Assembly (NCBI GenBank): GCA_949130485.1
Contig: OX422197.1
Location: forward strand, 2,395,603 to 2,459,602
Direction: 5' to 3'
DNA length: 64,000 nt
Source: Agelas oroides
Lineage: Eukaryota > Porifera > Demospongiae > Agelasida > Agelasidae
A model generated the notes under the pieces. That model was not told the DNA's origin. It saw only the letters and a list, made by a program, of their open reading frames with translations, and did not search any database. Below are positions 42,185 through 54,540 of this stretch, piece by piece; within the stretch, counting starts at the first letter, position 1; the number at the start of each line of letters is the position of its first letter. The position numbers and the translations under genes were made by a program.

Positions 42185-42758
42185 TACTTGTCTCTACATG
42201 ACTCTACTACATTCTACCTTCACTCTACTTGGCTGTAACTGGCTTTACTACACTCTGCCATGGCTCTACTACAATCTACCAAGGCTCTATTTGACTGTAC
42301 ATGACTCTACTACATTCTTCAAAGGCCCTACTTGAGTCTTCTTCACTCTACTACACTTCACCATGGCTCTACGTGGCTCTACTTGACTCTACTATACTCT
42401 ACCATGGTCTACTTCATTCTACCATGGCTCTACTTGACTCTACATGACTGTACTTCATTCCACCATTACTCTTCTTGACTCTACTTGACTGTACTACACT
42501 CTACCATGGCTGTACTTGGTTCTACTTAGCTCTACTACACTCTACCTTGATCTACTACATTCTACCAAGGCTCTACATGGCTGTACCAGACTCTACTACA
42601 TTCTGCAAAGGCCCTACTTGACTCTACTTCACTCTACTACACTCCACCATGCCTCTACGTTGCTCTACATCACTCTACTACATTCTACCATGGCTCTACT
42701 TGACTCTACTTGACTGTACTAAACTCTACTATGGCTGTACTACATTCTACCAAGGCTC
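42185..42758 (+). repeat. 574-bp tandem duplication, first copy
   Basis: From the CTACTTGTCTCTACATG unit the sequence repeats at an offset of 574 bp. Shared rare markers are ACCTTCACTC, TACAATCTACC, TTCTTCAAAGGC, ACCTTGATC, TACCAGACTC and CTACGTTGCTC. I saw two differences (GTAACTGG versus GTACCTGG, TTGAGTCTTC versus TTGAATCTTC). The length equals exactly 14 superunits of 41 bp. Confidence 0.92.
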
Positions 42759-43332
42759 TACTTGTCTCTACATGACTCTACTACATTCTACCTTCACTCT
42801 ACTTGGCTGTACCTGGCTTTACTACACTCTGCCATGGCTCTACTACAATCTACCAAGGCTCTATTTGACTGTACATGACTCTACTACATTCTTCAAAGGC
42901 CCTACTTGAATCTTCTTCACTCTACTACACTTCACCATGGCTCTACGTGGCTCTACTTGACTCTACTATACTCTACCATGGTCTACTTCATTCTACCATG
43001 GCTCTACTTGACTCTACATGACTGTACTTCATTCCACCATTACTCTTCTTGACTCTACTTGACTGTACTACACTCTACCATGGCTGTACTTGGTTCTACT
43101 TAGCTCTACTACACTCTACCTTGATCTACTACATTCTACCAAGGCTCTACATGGCTGTACCAGACTCTACTACATTCTGCAAAGGCCCTACTTGACTCTA
43201 CTTCACTCTACTACACTCCACCATGCCTCTACGTTGCTCTACATCACTCTACTACATTCTACCATGGCTCTACTTGACTCTACTTGACTGTACTAAACTC
43301 TACTATGGCTGTACTACATTCTACCAAGGCTC
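42759..43332 (+). repeat. 574-bp tandem duplication, second copy
   Basis: This is a direct tandem copy of 42,185-42,758. At about 43,332 the sequence changes from the CTTGTCTCTACATG start unit to CTTGACTCTACATG and diverges, so there are two copies. The two substitutions noted for the first copy are the only differences I saw. Confidence 0.92.
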
Positions 43333-46300
43333 TACTTGACTCTACATGACTCTACTACTCTCTACCATGACTCTACTTGGATGTACCTGTCTGTACTACA
43401 CTCTACCAAGTCTCTACTACATTCTACCCAGGCTCTACTTGACTCTACTTGATTCTACATCATTCCACCATTGCTCTTCTTGACTCTGATTGACTGTACT
43501 ACACTCTACCATGGCTGTACTTGGTTCTACTTAGCTCTACTACACTCTACCATAGTCTACTACATTCTACCATGGTCAACTTGACTCTACATGACTCTAC
43601 TACGTTCTACTATGGCTCTACTTGAGTCTACTTGACTGTACTACACTCTACTATGGTTCTACTACATTCTACCAAGGCTCTACTTGACTCTACACTACTC
43701 TACTACTATACCATGACTCTACTTGGCTGTTCCTGTCTGTACTACACACTACCATGGCTCCACTACATTCTACCATGGCTCAACTTGACTCTACTTGATT
43801 GTACTACATTCTATACCATGGCTCTACCTGACTCTACTTGACTCTACTACACTCTACCATGGCCCTATTTTGCTGTACCTGTCTGCACTACACTCTACTA
43901 CATTCTACCAAGGCTCTACTTGACTCAACATGACTCTAATTCATTCCACCATTTCTATTCTTGACTCTACGTGACTGTACTACACTCTACCATGGCTGTA
44001 CTTGGTTCTACTTAGCTCTACTACACTCTACCATAGTCTACTACATTCTACCAAGGCTCTACTTGAATCTACATGACTCTACTACATTCTACCATGGCTC
44101 TACTTGGCTGTACTTGGCTCTACTACACACTGCCATGGTTCTACTGCATTCTACCAATGCTCTACTTGACTGTACATGACTTTACTACATTCTACAAAGG
44201 CCCTACTTGACTCTACTTCACTCTACTACACTCCACTACGGCTCTACATGGCTCTACTTGACTCTACTATACTCTCCCATGCTCTACTCCATTCTACCAA
44301 GGCTCTTCTTGACTCTACATGACTCTACTGCATTCTACCATGGCTCTACTTCACTCTACTTGACTGTACCAAATTCTACTATGGCTCTACTACATTCTAC
44401 CAAGGGTGTACTTGACTCTACATGACTCTACTACTCTCTACCATGACTCTACTTGGATGTACCTGTCTGTACTACACTCTACCATGGGTCTACTACATTC
44501 TACCAAGGCTCTACTTGACTCTACATGACTCTACTTCATTCCACCATTGCTCTTCTTGACTCTACTTGACTGTACTGCACTCTACCATGGCTGTACTTGC
44601 TTCTACTTAGCTCTACTACACTCTACCATGGTCTACTACATTCTACCAAGGCTCTACTTGACTCTACATGACTCTACTACATTCTACCTTCACTCTACAT
44701 GGCTGTACCTGGCTCTACTACACACTCCCATGGCTCTACTACATTCTACCAATGCTCTACTTGACTGTACATGACTCTACTACATTCTACAAAGGCCCTA
44801 CTTGACTCTACTTCACTCTACTACACTCCACCATGGCTCTACATGGCTCTACTTGACTCTACTTGACTCTACTATACTCTTCCATGGTCTACTCCATTCT
44901 ACCAAGGCTCTAATTGACTCTACATGACTGTACTAAATTCTACTATGGCTCTACTGCATTCTACCAAGGCTTTACTTGACTCTACATGACTCTACTACTC
45001 TATACCATGACTCTACTTGGATGTACCTCTCTGTACTACACTCTACCATGGCTCTACTACATTATATCAAGGCTCTACTTGACTCTACATGACTCTACTT
45101 CATTCCACCATTGCTCTTATTGACTCTACTTGACTGTACTACACTCTACCATGGCTGTACTTGGTTCTACTTAGCTCTACTTCACTCTGCCATGGTCTAC
45201 TACATTCTACCAAGGCTCTACTTGACTCTACATGACTCTACTACATTCTACCTTCGCTCTACTTGGCTGTACCTGGCTCTACTACACTCTGCAATGGCTC
45301 TACTATATTCTACCAAGGCTCTACTTGACTGTACATGACTCTACTACATTCTACAAAGGCCTTACTTGAGTCTACTTCACTCTACTACACTTCACCATGG
45401 CTCTACGTGGCTCTACTTGACTCTACTATACTCTACCATGGTCTACTACATTCTACCATGGCTCTACTTGACTCTACATGACTGTACTAAACTCTACTAT
45501 GGCTGTACTACATTCTACCAAGGCTCTACTTGACTCTACACGACTCTACTACTCTCTACCATGACTCTACTTGGATGTACCTGTCTGTACTACACTCTAG
45601 CATGGCTCTACTACATTCTACCAAGGTTCTACTTGACTCTACATGACTCTACTTCATTCCACCATTACTCTTCTTGACTCTACTTGACTGTACTACACTC
45701 TACCATGGCTGTACTTGGTTGTACGTGGCTCTACTACACTCTCCCATGGTCTATTACATTCTGTCAAGACTCTACTTGGCTGTACATGACTCTACTACAT
45801 TCTACAAAGGACCTACTTGACTCTACTTCACTCTACTACACTCCATCATGGCTCTATGTGGCTCTACATCACTCTACTATACTCTACCATGGTTTACAAG
45901 GCTCTACTTGACTCTACATGACTCTACTACATTCTACCATGGCTCTACTTGACTCTACTTGACTGTACGAAATTCTTCTATGGCTCTACTACATTCTACC
46001 AAGGCTGTACTTGACTCTACATGACTCTACTACTCTCTACCATCACTCTACTTGGATGTACCTATCTGTACTACACTCTACCATCGCTCTACTACATTCT
46101 ACCAAGGCTCTACTTGACTCTACATGGCTCCACTTCATTCCACCATTGCTCTTCTTCACTCTACTTGAATGTACTACACTCTACCATGGCTGTACTTGGT
46201 TCTACTTAGCTGTACTACACTCTGCCATGGTCTACTACATTCAACCAAGGCTCTACTTGTCTCTACATGACTCTACATCATTCTACCTTCGCTCTACTTG

Positions 46301-48131
46301 GCTGTACCTGGCTCTACTACACTCTGCTATGGATCTACTACAATCTACCAAGGCTCTACTTGACTGTACATGACTCTACTACATTCTACAAAGGCCCTAC
46401 TTTAGTCTACTTCACTCTACTACACTTCACCATGGCTCTACGTGACTCTACTTGACTCTCCTATACTCTACCATGGTCTACTTCATTCTACCATGGCTCT
46501 ACTTGACTCTACATGACTCTACTACATTCTACCATGACTCTACTTGACTCTATTTGACTGTACTAAACTCTACTATGGCTCTACTACATTCTACCAAGGC
46601 TCTACTTGACTCTACACGACTCTACTACTCTCTACCATGACTCTACTTGGATGTACCTGTCTATACTACACTCTACCGTGGCTCTACTATACATTCTACC
46701 AAGGCTCTACTTGACTCTACATGTCTCTACTTCATTCCACCATTGCTCTTCTTGACTCTACTTGACTGTACTACACTCTACCATGGCTGTACTTGGTTCT
46801 ACTTAGCTCTACTACACTCTACCATGGTCTACTACATTCTACCAAGGCTCTACATGGCTGTACATGACTCTACTACATTGTACAAAGGCCCTACTTGACT
46901 CTACTTCAGTCTACTACACTTCACCATGGCTCTACGTGGCTCTACTTGACTCTCTTATACTGACTACCATGGTCTACTACATTCTACCATGGCTCTGCTT
47001 GACTCTACTTGACTGTACTAAACCCTACTATGGCTCTACTGCATTCTACCAAGGCTCTACTTGACTCTACACGACTCTACTACTCTCTACAATGACTCTA
47101 CTTGGCTGTACCTGTCTGTACTACACTCTAGCATGTCTCTACTACATTCTACTAAGGCTCTACTTGACTCTACATGACTCTACTTCATTCCACCATTGCT
47201 CTTCTTGACTCTACTTGACTGTACTACACTCTACCATCGCTGTACTTGGTTCTATGTAACTCTACTACACTCTACCATGGTCTACTACATTCCATCAAGG
47301 CTCTACTTGGCTGTACATGACTCTACTACATTCTACAAAGGCCCTACTTGACTCTACTTCACTCTACTACACTCCATCATGGCTCTACGTGGCTCTACAT
47401 AACTCTACTATACTCTAACATGGTTTACAAGGCTCTACTTGACTCTAGATGACTCTACTACATTCTACCATGGCTCTTCTTGACTCTACTTGACTGTACT
47501 AAACTCTACTATGGCTCTACTACATTCTACCAAGGCTCTACTTGACTCTACACGACTCTACTACTCTCTACCATGACTCTCCTTGGATGTACCTGTCTGT
47601 ACTACACTCTACCATGGCTGTACTACATTCTACCAAGGCTCTACTTGACTCTACATGACTCTACTTCATTCCACCATTGCTCTTCTTGACTCTACTTGAC
47701 TGTACTACACTCTACCATGGCTGTTCTTGGTTCTACTTAGCTCTACTACACTCTACCATGCTCTACTACATTCTACCAAGACTCTACTTGACTGTACATG
47801 ACTCTACTACATTCTACCATGGCTCAACTTGACTCTACTTCACTATACTAAGCTCTACTATGGGTCTACTACATTCTACCATAGCTCTACTCGACTCTAC
47901 TTGACTGTACAATACTCTACTATGGATCTACTACATTCTACCAAGGCTCTACTTGACTCTACACGACTCTACTACTATACCATGACTCTAATTGGCTGTA
48001 CCTCTCTGTACTACACACTACCATGGCTCCACTACATTCTTCCAGGGTTCAACTTGACTCTACTTGATTGTACTACATTCCATACCATGGCTCTACCTGA
48101 CTCTACTTGACTCTACTACACTCTACCATGG

Positions 48132-48345
48132 CCCTACTCGGTTCTACTTGGCTCTACCACAGTCTACCATGGCTCTACTTGACTCTACTTGAATCGAGTG
48201 CATTCTACAATGGCTCTATTTGAGTCTCCATACCTCTACTACACTCTACCGTGGCACTACTTGACTCTACTTGACTCTACTTGAATCAACTACACTCTAC
48301 CATTCATCTACTTGGCTCTACTTTTCTCTACCACACTCTATCCCG
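48132..48345 (+). other. Junction between array A and array B
   Basis: Array A ends inside a copy of its divergent variant block (see 25,846-26,090). From 48,132 the sequence follows that block through ATTCATCTACTTGG and the CTTTTCTCTAC motif. At about 48,331, where the other copies continue into a segment containing ATGGGTCTACTTGCATGGC, this copy changes directly to CCACACTCTATCCCGTC and array B pattern. Beyond this point the tails change from TTGA/TACA/CATGG to CTCA/CACA/CCCGA with no intermediate monomers. A sharp switch inside a recognisable variant fits a recombination or amplification breakpoint better than gradual divergence. An assembly join cannot be excluded from sequence alone. Confidence 0.85.
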
Positions 48346-49260
48346 TCTCTACCTCACTCTACCACACTCCACCCTGGCTCGACCCGACTCTACCTCACAC
48401 TACCACACTCTACCCTGGCTCAACCCGACTCCACCTCACTCTACCACACTCTACCCTGACTCGACCTGACTCTACCTCACTCTACCACACTCTACCCCGA
48501 CTCTACCTCACTCTACCACACTCTACCCCGACTCTAACTCTCTCTACCACACTCTACCCCAACTCTACCTCACTGTACCACACTCTACCCTGGCTCGAGC
48601 CGACTCTACCTCTCTCTACCACACTCTACCCTGGCTAGACCCGACTATACCTCACTCTACCACACTCTACCCTGGCTCGACCCGACTCTACCTCACTCTA
48701 CCACACTCTACCCCGACTCTGCCTCACTCTTGCACACTTTACCCCGACTCTACCTCACTCTACCACACTCTACCCTGGCTCGACCCAACTCTACCTCACT
48801 CTACCACACTCTTCCCCGACTCTACCTCACTCTACCACACTCTACCCTCGCTCAACCCGACTGTACCTCACTCCACCACACTCTACCCTGTCTCAACGCG
48901 ACTCTACCTCACTCCAGCACACTCTACCCCAACTCTACCTCACTCTACCACACTCTACCCCGACTCTACCTCACTCTACCACACTCTACCCTGGCTCGAC
49001 CCGGCTCTACCTCACTCTACCACACTCTACCCTGGCTAGACCCGATTCTACCTCACTCTACCACACTCTACCCTGGCTCGATCCGACTCTACCTCACTCT
49101 ACCACACTCTACCCCGACTCTACCTCACTCTACCACACTTTACTCCGACTCTACCTCTCTCTACCACACTCTACCCTGTGTCGACCTGACTCTACCTTAC
49201 TCTACCACACTCTACCCTGGATCGACCCGTCTCTCCCTCACTCTACCACTCTCTACCCTG

Positions 49261-50300
49261 GCTCGACCCGACTCTACCTCACTCTACCACACTCTACCCT
49301 GGCTCGACCAGACTCTACCTCACTCTACCACAATCTACCCTAGCTAGACCCGACTCTACTTCACTCTACCACTTTCTACCCCGACTCTACCTCACTTTAC
49401 CACACTCTACCCGGACTCGACGCGACTCTACCTCACTCTACCACACTCTAACCCGACTCTACCTCACTCCACCACACTCTACCCCGTCTCTGCCTCACTC
49501 TACCACATTCCACCCTGGCTCGACCCGACTCTACCTCACTCTACCACACTCTACCCTGGCTCAACCCGACTCTACCTCACTCTACCACACTCTACCCCGA
49601 CTCGACCCAACTCTACCTCACTCTACCACACTCTACCCCGACTCTACCTCACTCTACCACACTCTACCCTGACTCTAACTCTCTCTTCCACACTCTACCC
49701 AAACTCTACCTCACTGTACCACACTCTACCCTGGCTCGACCCAACTCTACCTCTCTCTACCACACTCTACCATGGCTGGACCCGACTCTACCTCACACTA
49801 CCACACTCCACCCTGGCTAGACCGGACTCTACCTCACTCTACCACACTCTATCCTTTCTCGACCCGACTCTACCTCACTCAGCCACACTCCACACCAGCT
49901 CTACCTCACTCTACCACATCCTACCCCGACTCTATCTCACTCTACCACACTCCACCCTAGCTCGACCCGACTCTACCTCACTCTACCAAAGTCTACACCG
50001 ACTCTACCTCACTCTAGCACACACTACCCCAACTCTACCTCACTCTGCCTCACTCTACCCCGACTCTACCTCACTCTACCACAGTCTACTCTGGCTCGAC
50101 CCGACTCTACCTCACTCTACCACACTCTACCCTGGCTCAACCCTACACTACCTCACTCTACCACACTCTACCCTGGGTCGACCCGACTCTACCTTACTCT
50201 ACCACACTCTACCCCGACTCTACCTCACTCTACCCACTCTACCCCAGCTCTACCTCACTCTACCACACTCTACCATGGCTCGACCCAACTCTACCTCACT
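49261..50300 (+). repeat. Array B higher-order segment matching 51,976-53,010
   Basis: The segment is repeated at an offset of 2,705-2,716 bp. Shared rare variants are CTCGACCAGAC, CCCTAGCTAGACC with a following CTTCACTC, ACCACTTTC, CGGACTCGACGCG, ACATTCCACC, the CTAACTCTCTCTTCC unit, CTATCCTTTCTCG and CACACCAGCTC. Gains and losses of a few bases shift the offset slightly along the block. Partial collinearity continues to the left at a larger offset (48,887 versus 51,783). Confidence 0.85.
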
Positions 50301-51975
50301 CTACCACACTCTACCCCGAATCTACCTCACTCTACCACACGCTACCCTGGCTCGACCCGACTCTACCTCACTCTACCACACTCTACCCCGACTCTACCTC
50401 ACTCTACCTCACTCTAACCCGACTCTACCTCACTATACCACACTCTACCCTTGCTCGACCCGACTCTACCTCACTCTACCACACTCTACCCTGGCTCGAC
50501 CCGACTCTACCTCACTCTACCACACCCTTCCCCGACTCTACCTCACTCTACCACACTCTACCCTGGCTCAACCCGACTCTACCTCACTCTACCACACTCT
50601 ATCCTGGCTCGACCCTACACTACCTCACTCTACCACACTCTACCCCGCCTCTACCTCACTCTACCACACTTTACCCTGACTCTACCTCTCTGTACCACAC
50701 TCTACCCTGGGTCGACCCGACTCTACCTTACTCTACCACACTCTACCCCGACTCTACCTCACTCTACCACACTCTACCTCAATCTACCTCACTCTACCAC
50801 ACTCTACCCTGGCTCGATCCGACTCTACCTCACTCTACCACACTCTACCCTGGCTAGACCCGACTCCACCTCACTCTACCACACTCTACCCCAACTCTAC
50901 CTCAGTCTACCACACTCTACCCCGACTCTACCTCATTCTACCACAGTCTACCATGGCTCGACCCGACTCTACCTCACTCTACCACACTCTACCCCGACTC
51001 TACCTCACTCTAGCACACACTACCCCAACTCTACCTCACTCTACCTCTCTCTACCCCGACTCTACCTCACTCTACCACAGTCTACCATGGCTCGACCCGA
51101 CTCTACCTTACTCTACCACAATCTACCCCGACTCTACCTCTCTCTACCACGCTCTACCCCGACTCTACCTCACTCTACCCCGACTCAATCTCACTCTACC
51201 TCACTTTACCCCGACTCTACCTCTCTCTACCACACTCTACCCTGTGTCGACCCGACTCTACCTTACTCTACCACAATCTACCTTGACTCTTCCTCACTCT
51301 ACCACACTCTACCCCAACTCTACCTCACTATACCACACTCTACCCTGGCTCAACCCAACTCTACCTCACTCTACCACACTCTATCCCGACTCTACCTCAC
51401 TCTACCACACTATACCCGAACTCTACCTCACTCTACCACACTCTACCCCGACTCTACCTCACTCTACCACACTCTATCCCGACTCTACCTCACTCTACCA
51501 CACTTTACCCCGACTATACCTCTCTCTACCACAATCTACCCTGGGTCGACCTGACTCTACCTTACTCTACCACACTCTACCCCGACTCTACCTCACTCTA
51601 CCACACTCTACCCCAACTCTACCTCACTCTACCACACTCTACCCTGGCTCGACCCACCTCTACCTCACTCTACCACACTCTTCCCCGACTATACCTCACT
51701 CTACCACACTCTACCCCGACTCTACCTCATTCTACCACACTCTACCCTGGCTCAACCCGACTGTACCTCACTCTACCACACTCTACCCTGGCTCGACGCG
51801 ACTCTACCTCACTCCACCACACTCTACCCCAACTCTACCTCACTCTACCACACTCTACCCCGACTCTACCTCACTCTACCACACTCTACCCTGGGACAAC
51901 CAGGCTCTACCTCACTCTACCACACTCTACCCTGGCTAGACCCGACTCTACCTCACTCCTACCACTCTCTACCCT

Positions 51976-53010
51976 TGCTCGACCCGACTCTACCTCACTC
52001 TACCACACTCTAGCCTGGCTCGACCAGACTCTACCTCACTCTACCACACTCTACCCTAGCTAGACCCGACTCTACTTCACTCTACCACTTTCTACCCCGA
52101 CTCTATCTCACTTTACCACACTCTACCCGGACTCGACGCGACTCTACCTCACTCTACCACACTCTAACCCGACTCTACCTCAATCCACCACACTCTACCC
52201 CGTCTCTACCTCACTCTACCACATTCCACCCTGGCTCGACCCGACTCTACCTCACTCTACCACACTCTACCCTGGCTCAACCCGACACTACCTCACTCTA
52301 CCACACTCTACCCTGACTCAACCCAACTCTACCTCACTCTACGACACTCTACCCCGACTCTACCTCACTCTACCACACTCTACCCCAACTCTAACTCTCT
52401 CTTCCACACTCTACCCAAACTCTACCTCACTGTACCACACTCTACCCTGGCTCGACCCGACTCTACCTCTCTCTACCACACTCTACCTTGGCTAGACCCG
52501 ACTCTACCTCACACTACCACACTCTACCCTGGCTAGACCGGACTCTACCTCACTCTACCACATTCTATCCTTTCTCGACCCGACTCTACCTCACTCAGCC
52601 ACACTCCACACCAGCTCTACCTCACTCTACTACACCCTACCCTGACTCTATCTCACTCTACCACACTCCACCCTAGCTCGACCCGACTCTACCTCACTCT
52701 ACCACAGTCTACACCGACTCTACCTCACTCTAGCACACACTACCCCAACTCTACCTCACTCTACCTCACTCTACCCCGACTCTACCTCACTCTACCACAC
52801 TCTACCCTGGCTCGGCCCTACACTACCTCACTCTACCACACTCTACCCCGAATCTACTTCACTCTACCACACTCTACCCTGGGTCGACCCGACTCTACCT
52901 TACTCTATCACACTCTACCCCGACTCTACCTCACTCTACCCACTCTACCCCAACTCTACCTCACTCTACCACACTCTACCCTGGCTCGACCCAACTCTAC
53001 CTCACTCTAA
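51976..53010 (+). repeat. Array B higher-order segment matching 49,261-50,300
   Basis: This is the partner of 49,261-50,300. Its left part (CTAGCTAGACC, ACCACTTTC, CGGACTCGACGCG) is also shared with 57,177 onward and 61,387 onward. One higher-order element is therefore present at least four times in array B. Confidence 0.85.
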
Positions 53011-53224
53011 CACACTCTATCCCGATTCTACCTCACTCTTCCACACTCTACTCCATCTCTACCTCACTCTACCACACAATACCCCGACTCTACCTCACTC
53101 TACTACACTCTACCCCGACTCTACCTCACTCTACCACACTTTACCCCGACTCTACCTCTCTCTACCACACTCTACCCTTGGTCGACCTGACTCTACCTTA
53201 CTCTACCACTCTCTAACCCGACTC

Positions 53225-54540
53225 TACCTCACTCTACCACACTCTACCCCGACTCTACCTCACTCTACCACACTGTACCCCGACTCTACCTCCCTCTACC
53301 ACACTCTACCATGGCTCAACGCGACTCTACCTCGCTCCACCACACTCTACCCCAACTCTACCTCACTCTACCACACTCTACCTCGACTCTACCTCACTCT
53401 ACCATACTCTAAACTGGCTCGACCCGACTAGACCTCACTCTATCACAGTCTACCCTCGCTCGACCCTAATTTACCTCACTCTACCACACTCTACCCCGAC
53501 TCTACATCACTCTACCACACTCTACCCCAACTTTACCTCACTCTACCACACTCTACCCTGGCTCGACTCAACTCCACCTCACTCTACCACACTCTACCCC
53601 GTCTCTACCTCACTCTACCACACTCTACCACGATTCTACCTCACTCTACCACACTCTACCCCGACTCTACCTCACTCTACCACACTCTACCCTAGCTCGA
53701 TCCGACTCTACCTCACTCTACCACACTCTACTCCGACTCTGCCTCACTCTACCACACACTACCCCGACTCTACCTCACTCTACCACACTCTAGCCTCGCT
53801 CAACCCAACTCTGCCTCACTCTACCACACTCTATCCTGGCTCAACGCGTCTCTACCTCACTCCACCACACTCTACCCCAACTTTACCTCACTCTACCACA
53901 CTCTACCCTGGCTCGACCCGACTCTACCTCACTCTACCACACTCTACCCTGGCTAGACCCTACACTACCTCACTGTACCACACTCTAATCCGACTGTACG
54001 TCACTCTACCACACTTTACCCCGACTCTACCTCTCTCTACCACACTCTACCCTGGGTCGACCCGACTCTACCTTACTCTACCACACTCTACCCTGGCTCG
54101 ACCCGACTCTACCTCACTCTACCACACTCTTCCCCGACTCCACCTCACTCTACCACACTCTACCCTGGCTCAACCCGACTCTACCTAACTCTACCACACT
54201 CTACCCTGGCTCAACCCGACTCTATCCCAATCTACCACACTCTACCCTAGCTCGACCCTACTCTACCTCACTCTACCACACTCTACCCCGACTCTACCTC
54301 ACTCTACCACACTTTACCCTGACTCTACCTCTCTGTACCACTCTCTCCTCTGGGTCGACCCGACTCTACCTTACTCTACCACACTCTACCCCTACTCTAC
54401 CTCACTCTACCACACTCTACCTCACTCTATCTCACTCTACCACACTCTACCCTCGCTCGATCCGAACCTACCTCACTCTACCACACTCTACCCTGGCTAG
54501 ACCCGACACCACCTCACTCTACCACACCCTTCCCCAACTC
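53225..54540 (+). repeat. 1,316-bp tandem duplication, first copy
   Basis: The block is repeated directly at an offset of about 1,316 bp. Shared rare variants are CCTCCCTC, CATGGCTCAACGCG, CCTCGCTCC, CATACTCTAAACTGG, ACCACGATTC, the GCCTCGCTCAACC unit, TACGTCAC, CTCTCTCCTCTGGG and GACACCACC. Substitutions are scattered (for example ACCTCGACTC versus ACCTCAACTC), so it is older than the 1,421-bp event. Confidence 0.85.

Larger units (their letters stand above)
38905..48110 (+). repeat. Array A zone 3 higher-order repeat domain
   Basis: Zone 3 is marked by a segment running ACACACTACCATGGCTCC, then CCATGGCTCAACTTGAC, TTGATTGTACTACATTC, a TA-expanded CTATACCATGG monomer and GGCTCTACCTGAC. It occurs near 38,990-39,115, 40,005-40,135, 41,235-41,360, 43,700-43,840 and 47,966-48,113. 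Other markers are TACAAAGGCCC, CACTCCACCATGG, the CATCACTCTACTATAC unit with a shortened TGGTTTACAAGGC monomer, and ACCTTCACTC or ACCTTCGCTC. The spacing of the marker segment is irregular (about 1.0-4.3 kb). No non-repetitive sequence was found. Confidence 0.75.
1..48331 (+). repeat. Satellite array A, 41-bp superunit of 10/11-bp CTCTAC monomers
   Basis: The stretch is one uninterrupted tandem array. The monomer is the core CTCTAC (variants CTGTAC, TTCTAC) plus a tail of four bases, or five in every third or fourth monomer. The commonest superunit is three 10-mers with tails TTGA, ATGA or ACGA, and TACA, then an 11-mer with tail CATGG or CAAGG, 41 bp in all. Shorter 21-bp units (one TACA 10-mer plus one 11-mer) are interspersed. 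Counting the consensus 41-mer gives 13 C, 14 T, 10 A and 4 G, so the plus strand is pyrimidine-rich. At about 10.25 bp per monomer the array holds roughly 4,700 monomers. No gap of unique sequence is visible, and the array runs off the left edge. Monomers differ from consensus at many positions, but long blocks are nearly identical, which indicates amplification at the kilobase scale. I know of no named family that matches. Confidence 0.97.

Noticed and set aside
1-48331. Many plus-strand open frames of 62-157 codons rich in STTLY and LLHST
   Set aside because: They start and stop at recurring CATGG and TTGA or ACATGA positions of the repeat and recur in step with it. They are products of the satellite, not genes.
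50451-51554. Longest open frame, 367 codons, with a repetitive LYLTLPHST-type translation
   Set aside because: The monomer has few stop codons in any plus-strand frame, and overlapping frames give equally long open stretches of the same composition. Superunits of 31 and 41 bp are not multiples of three, so the reading phase rotates each unit. No splice, start context or domain supports a gene.
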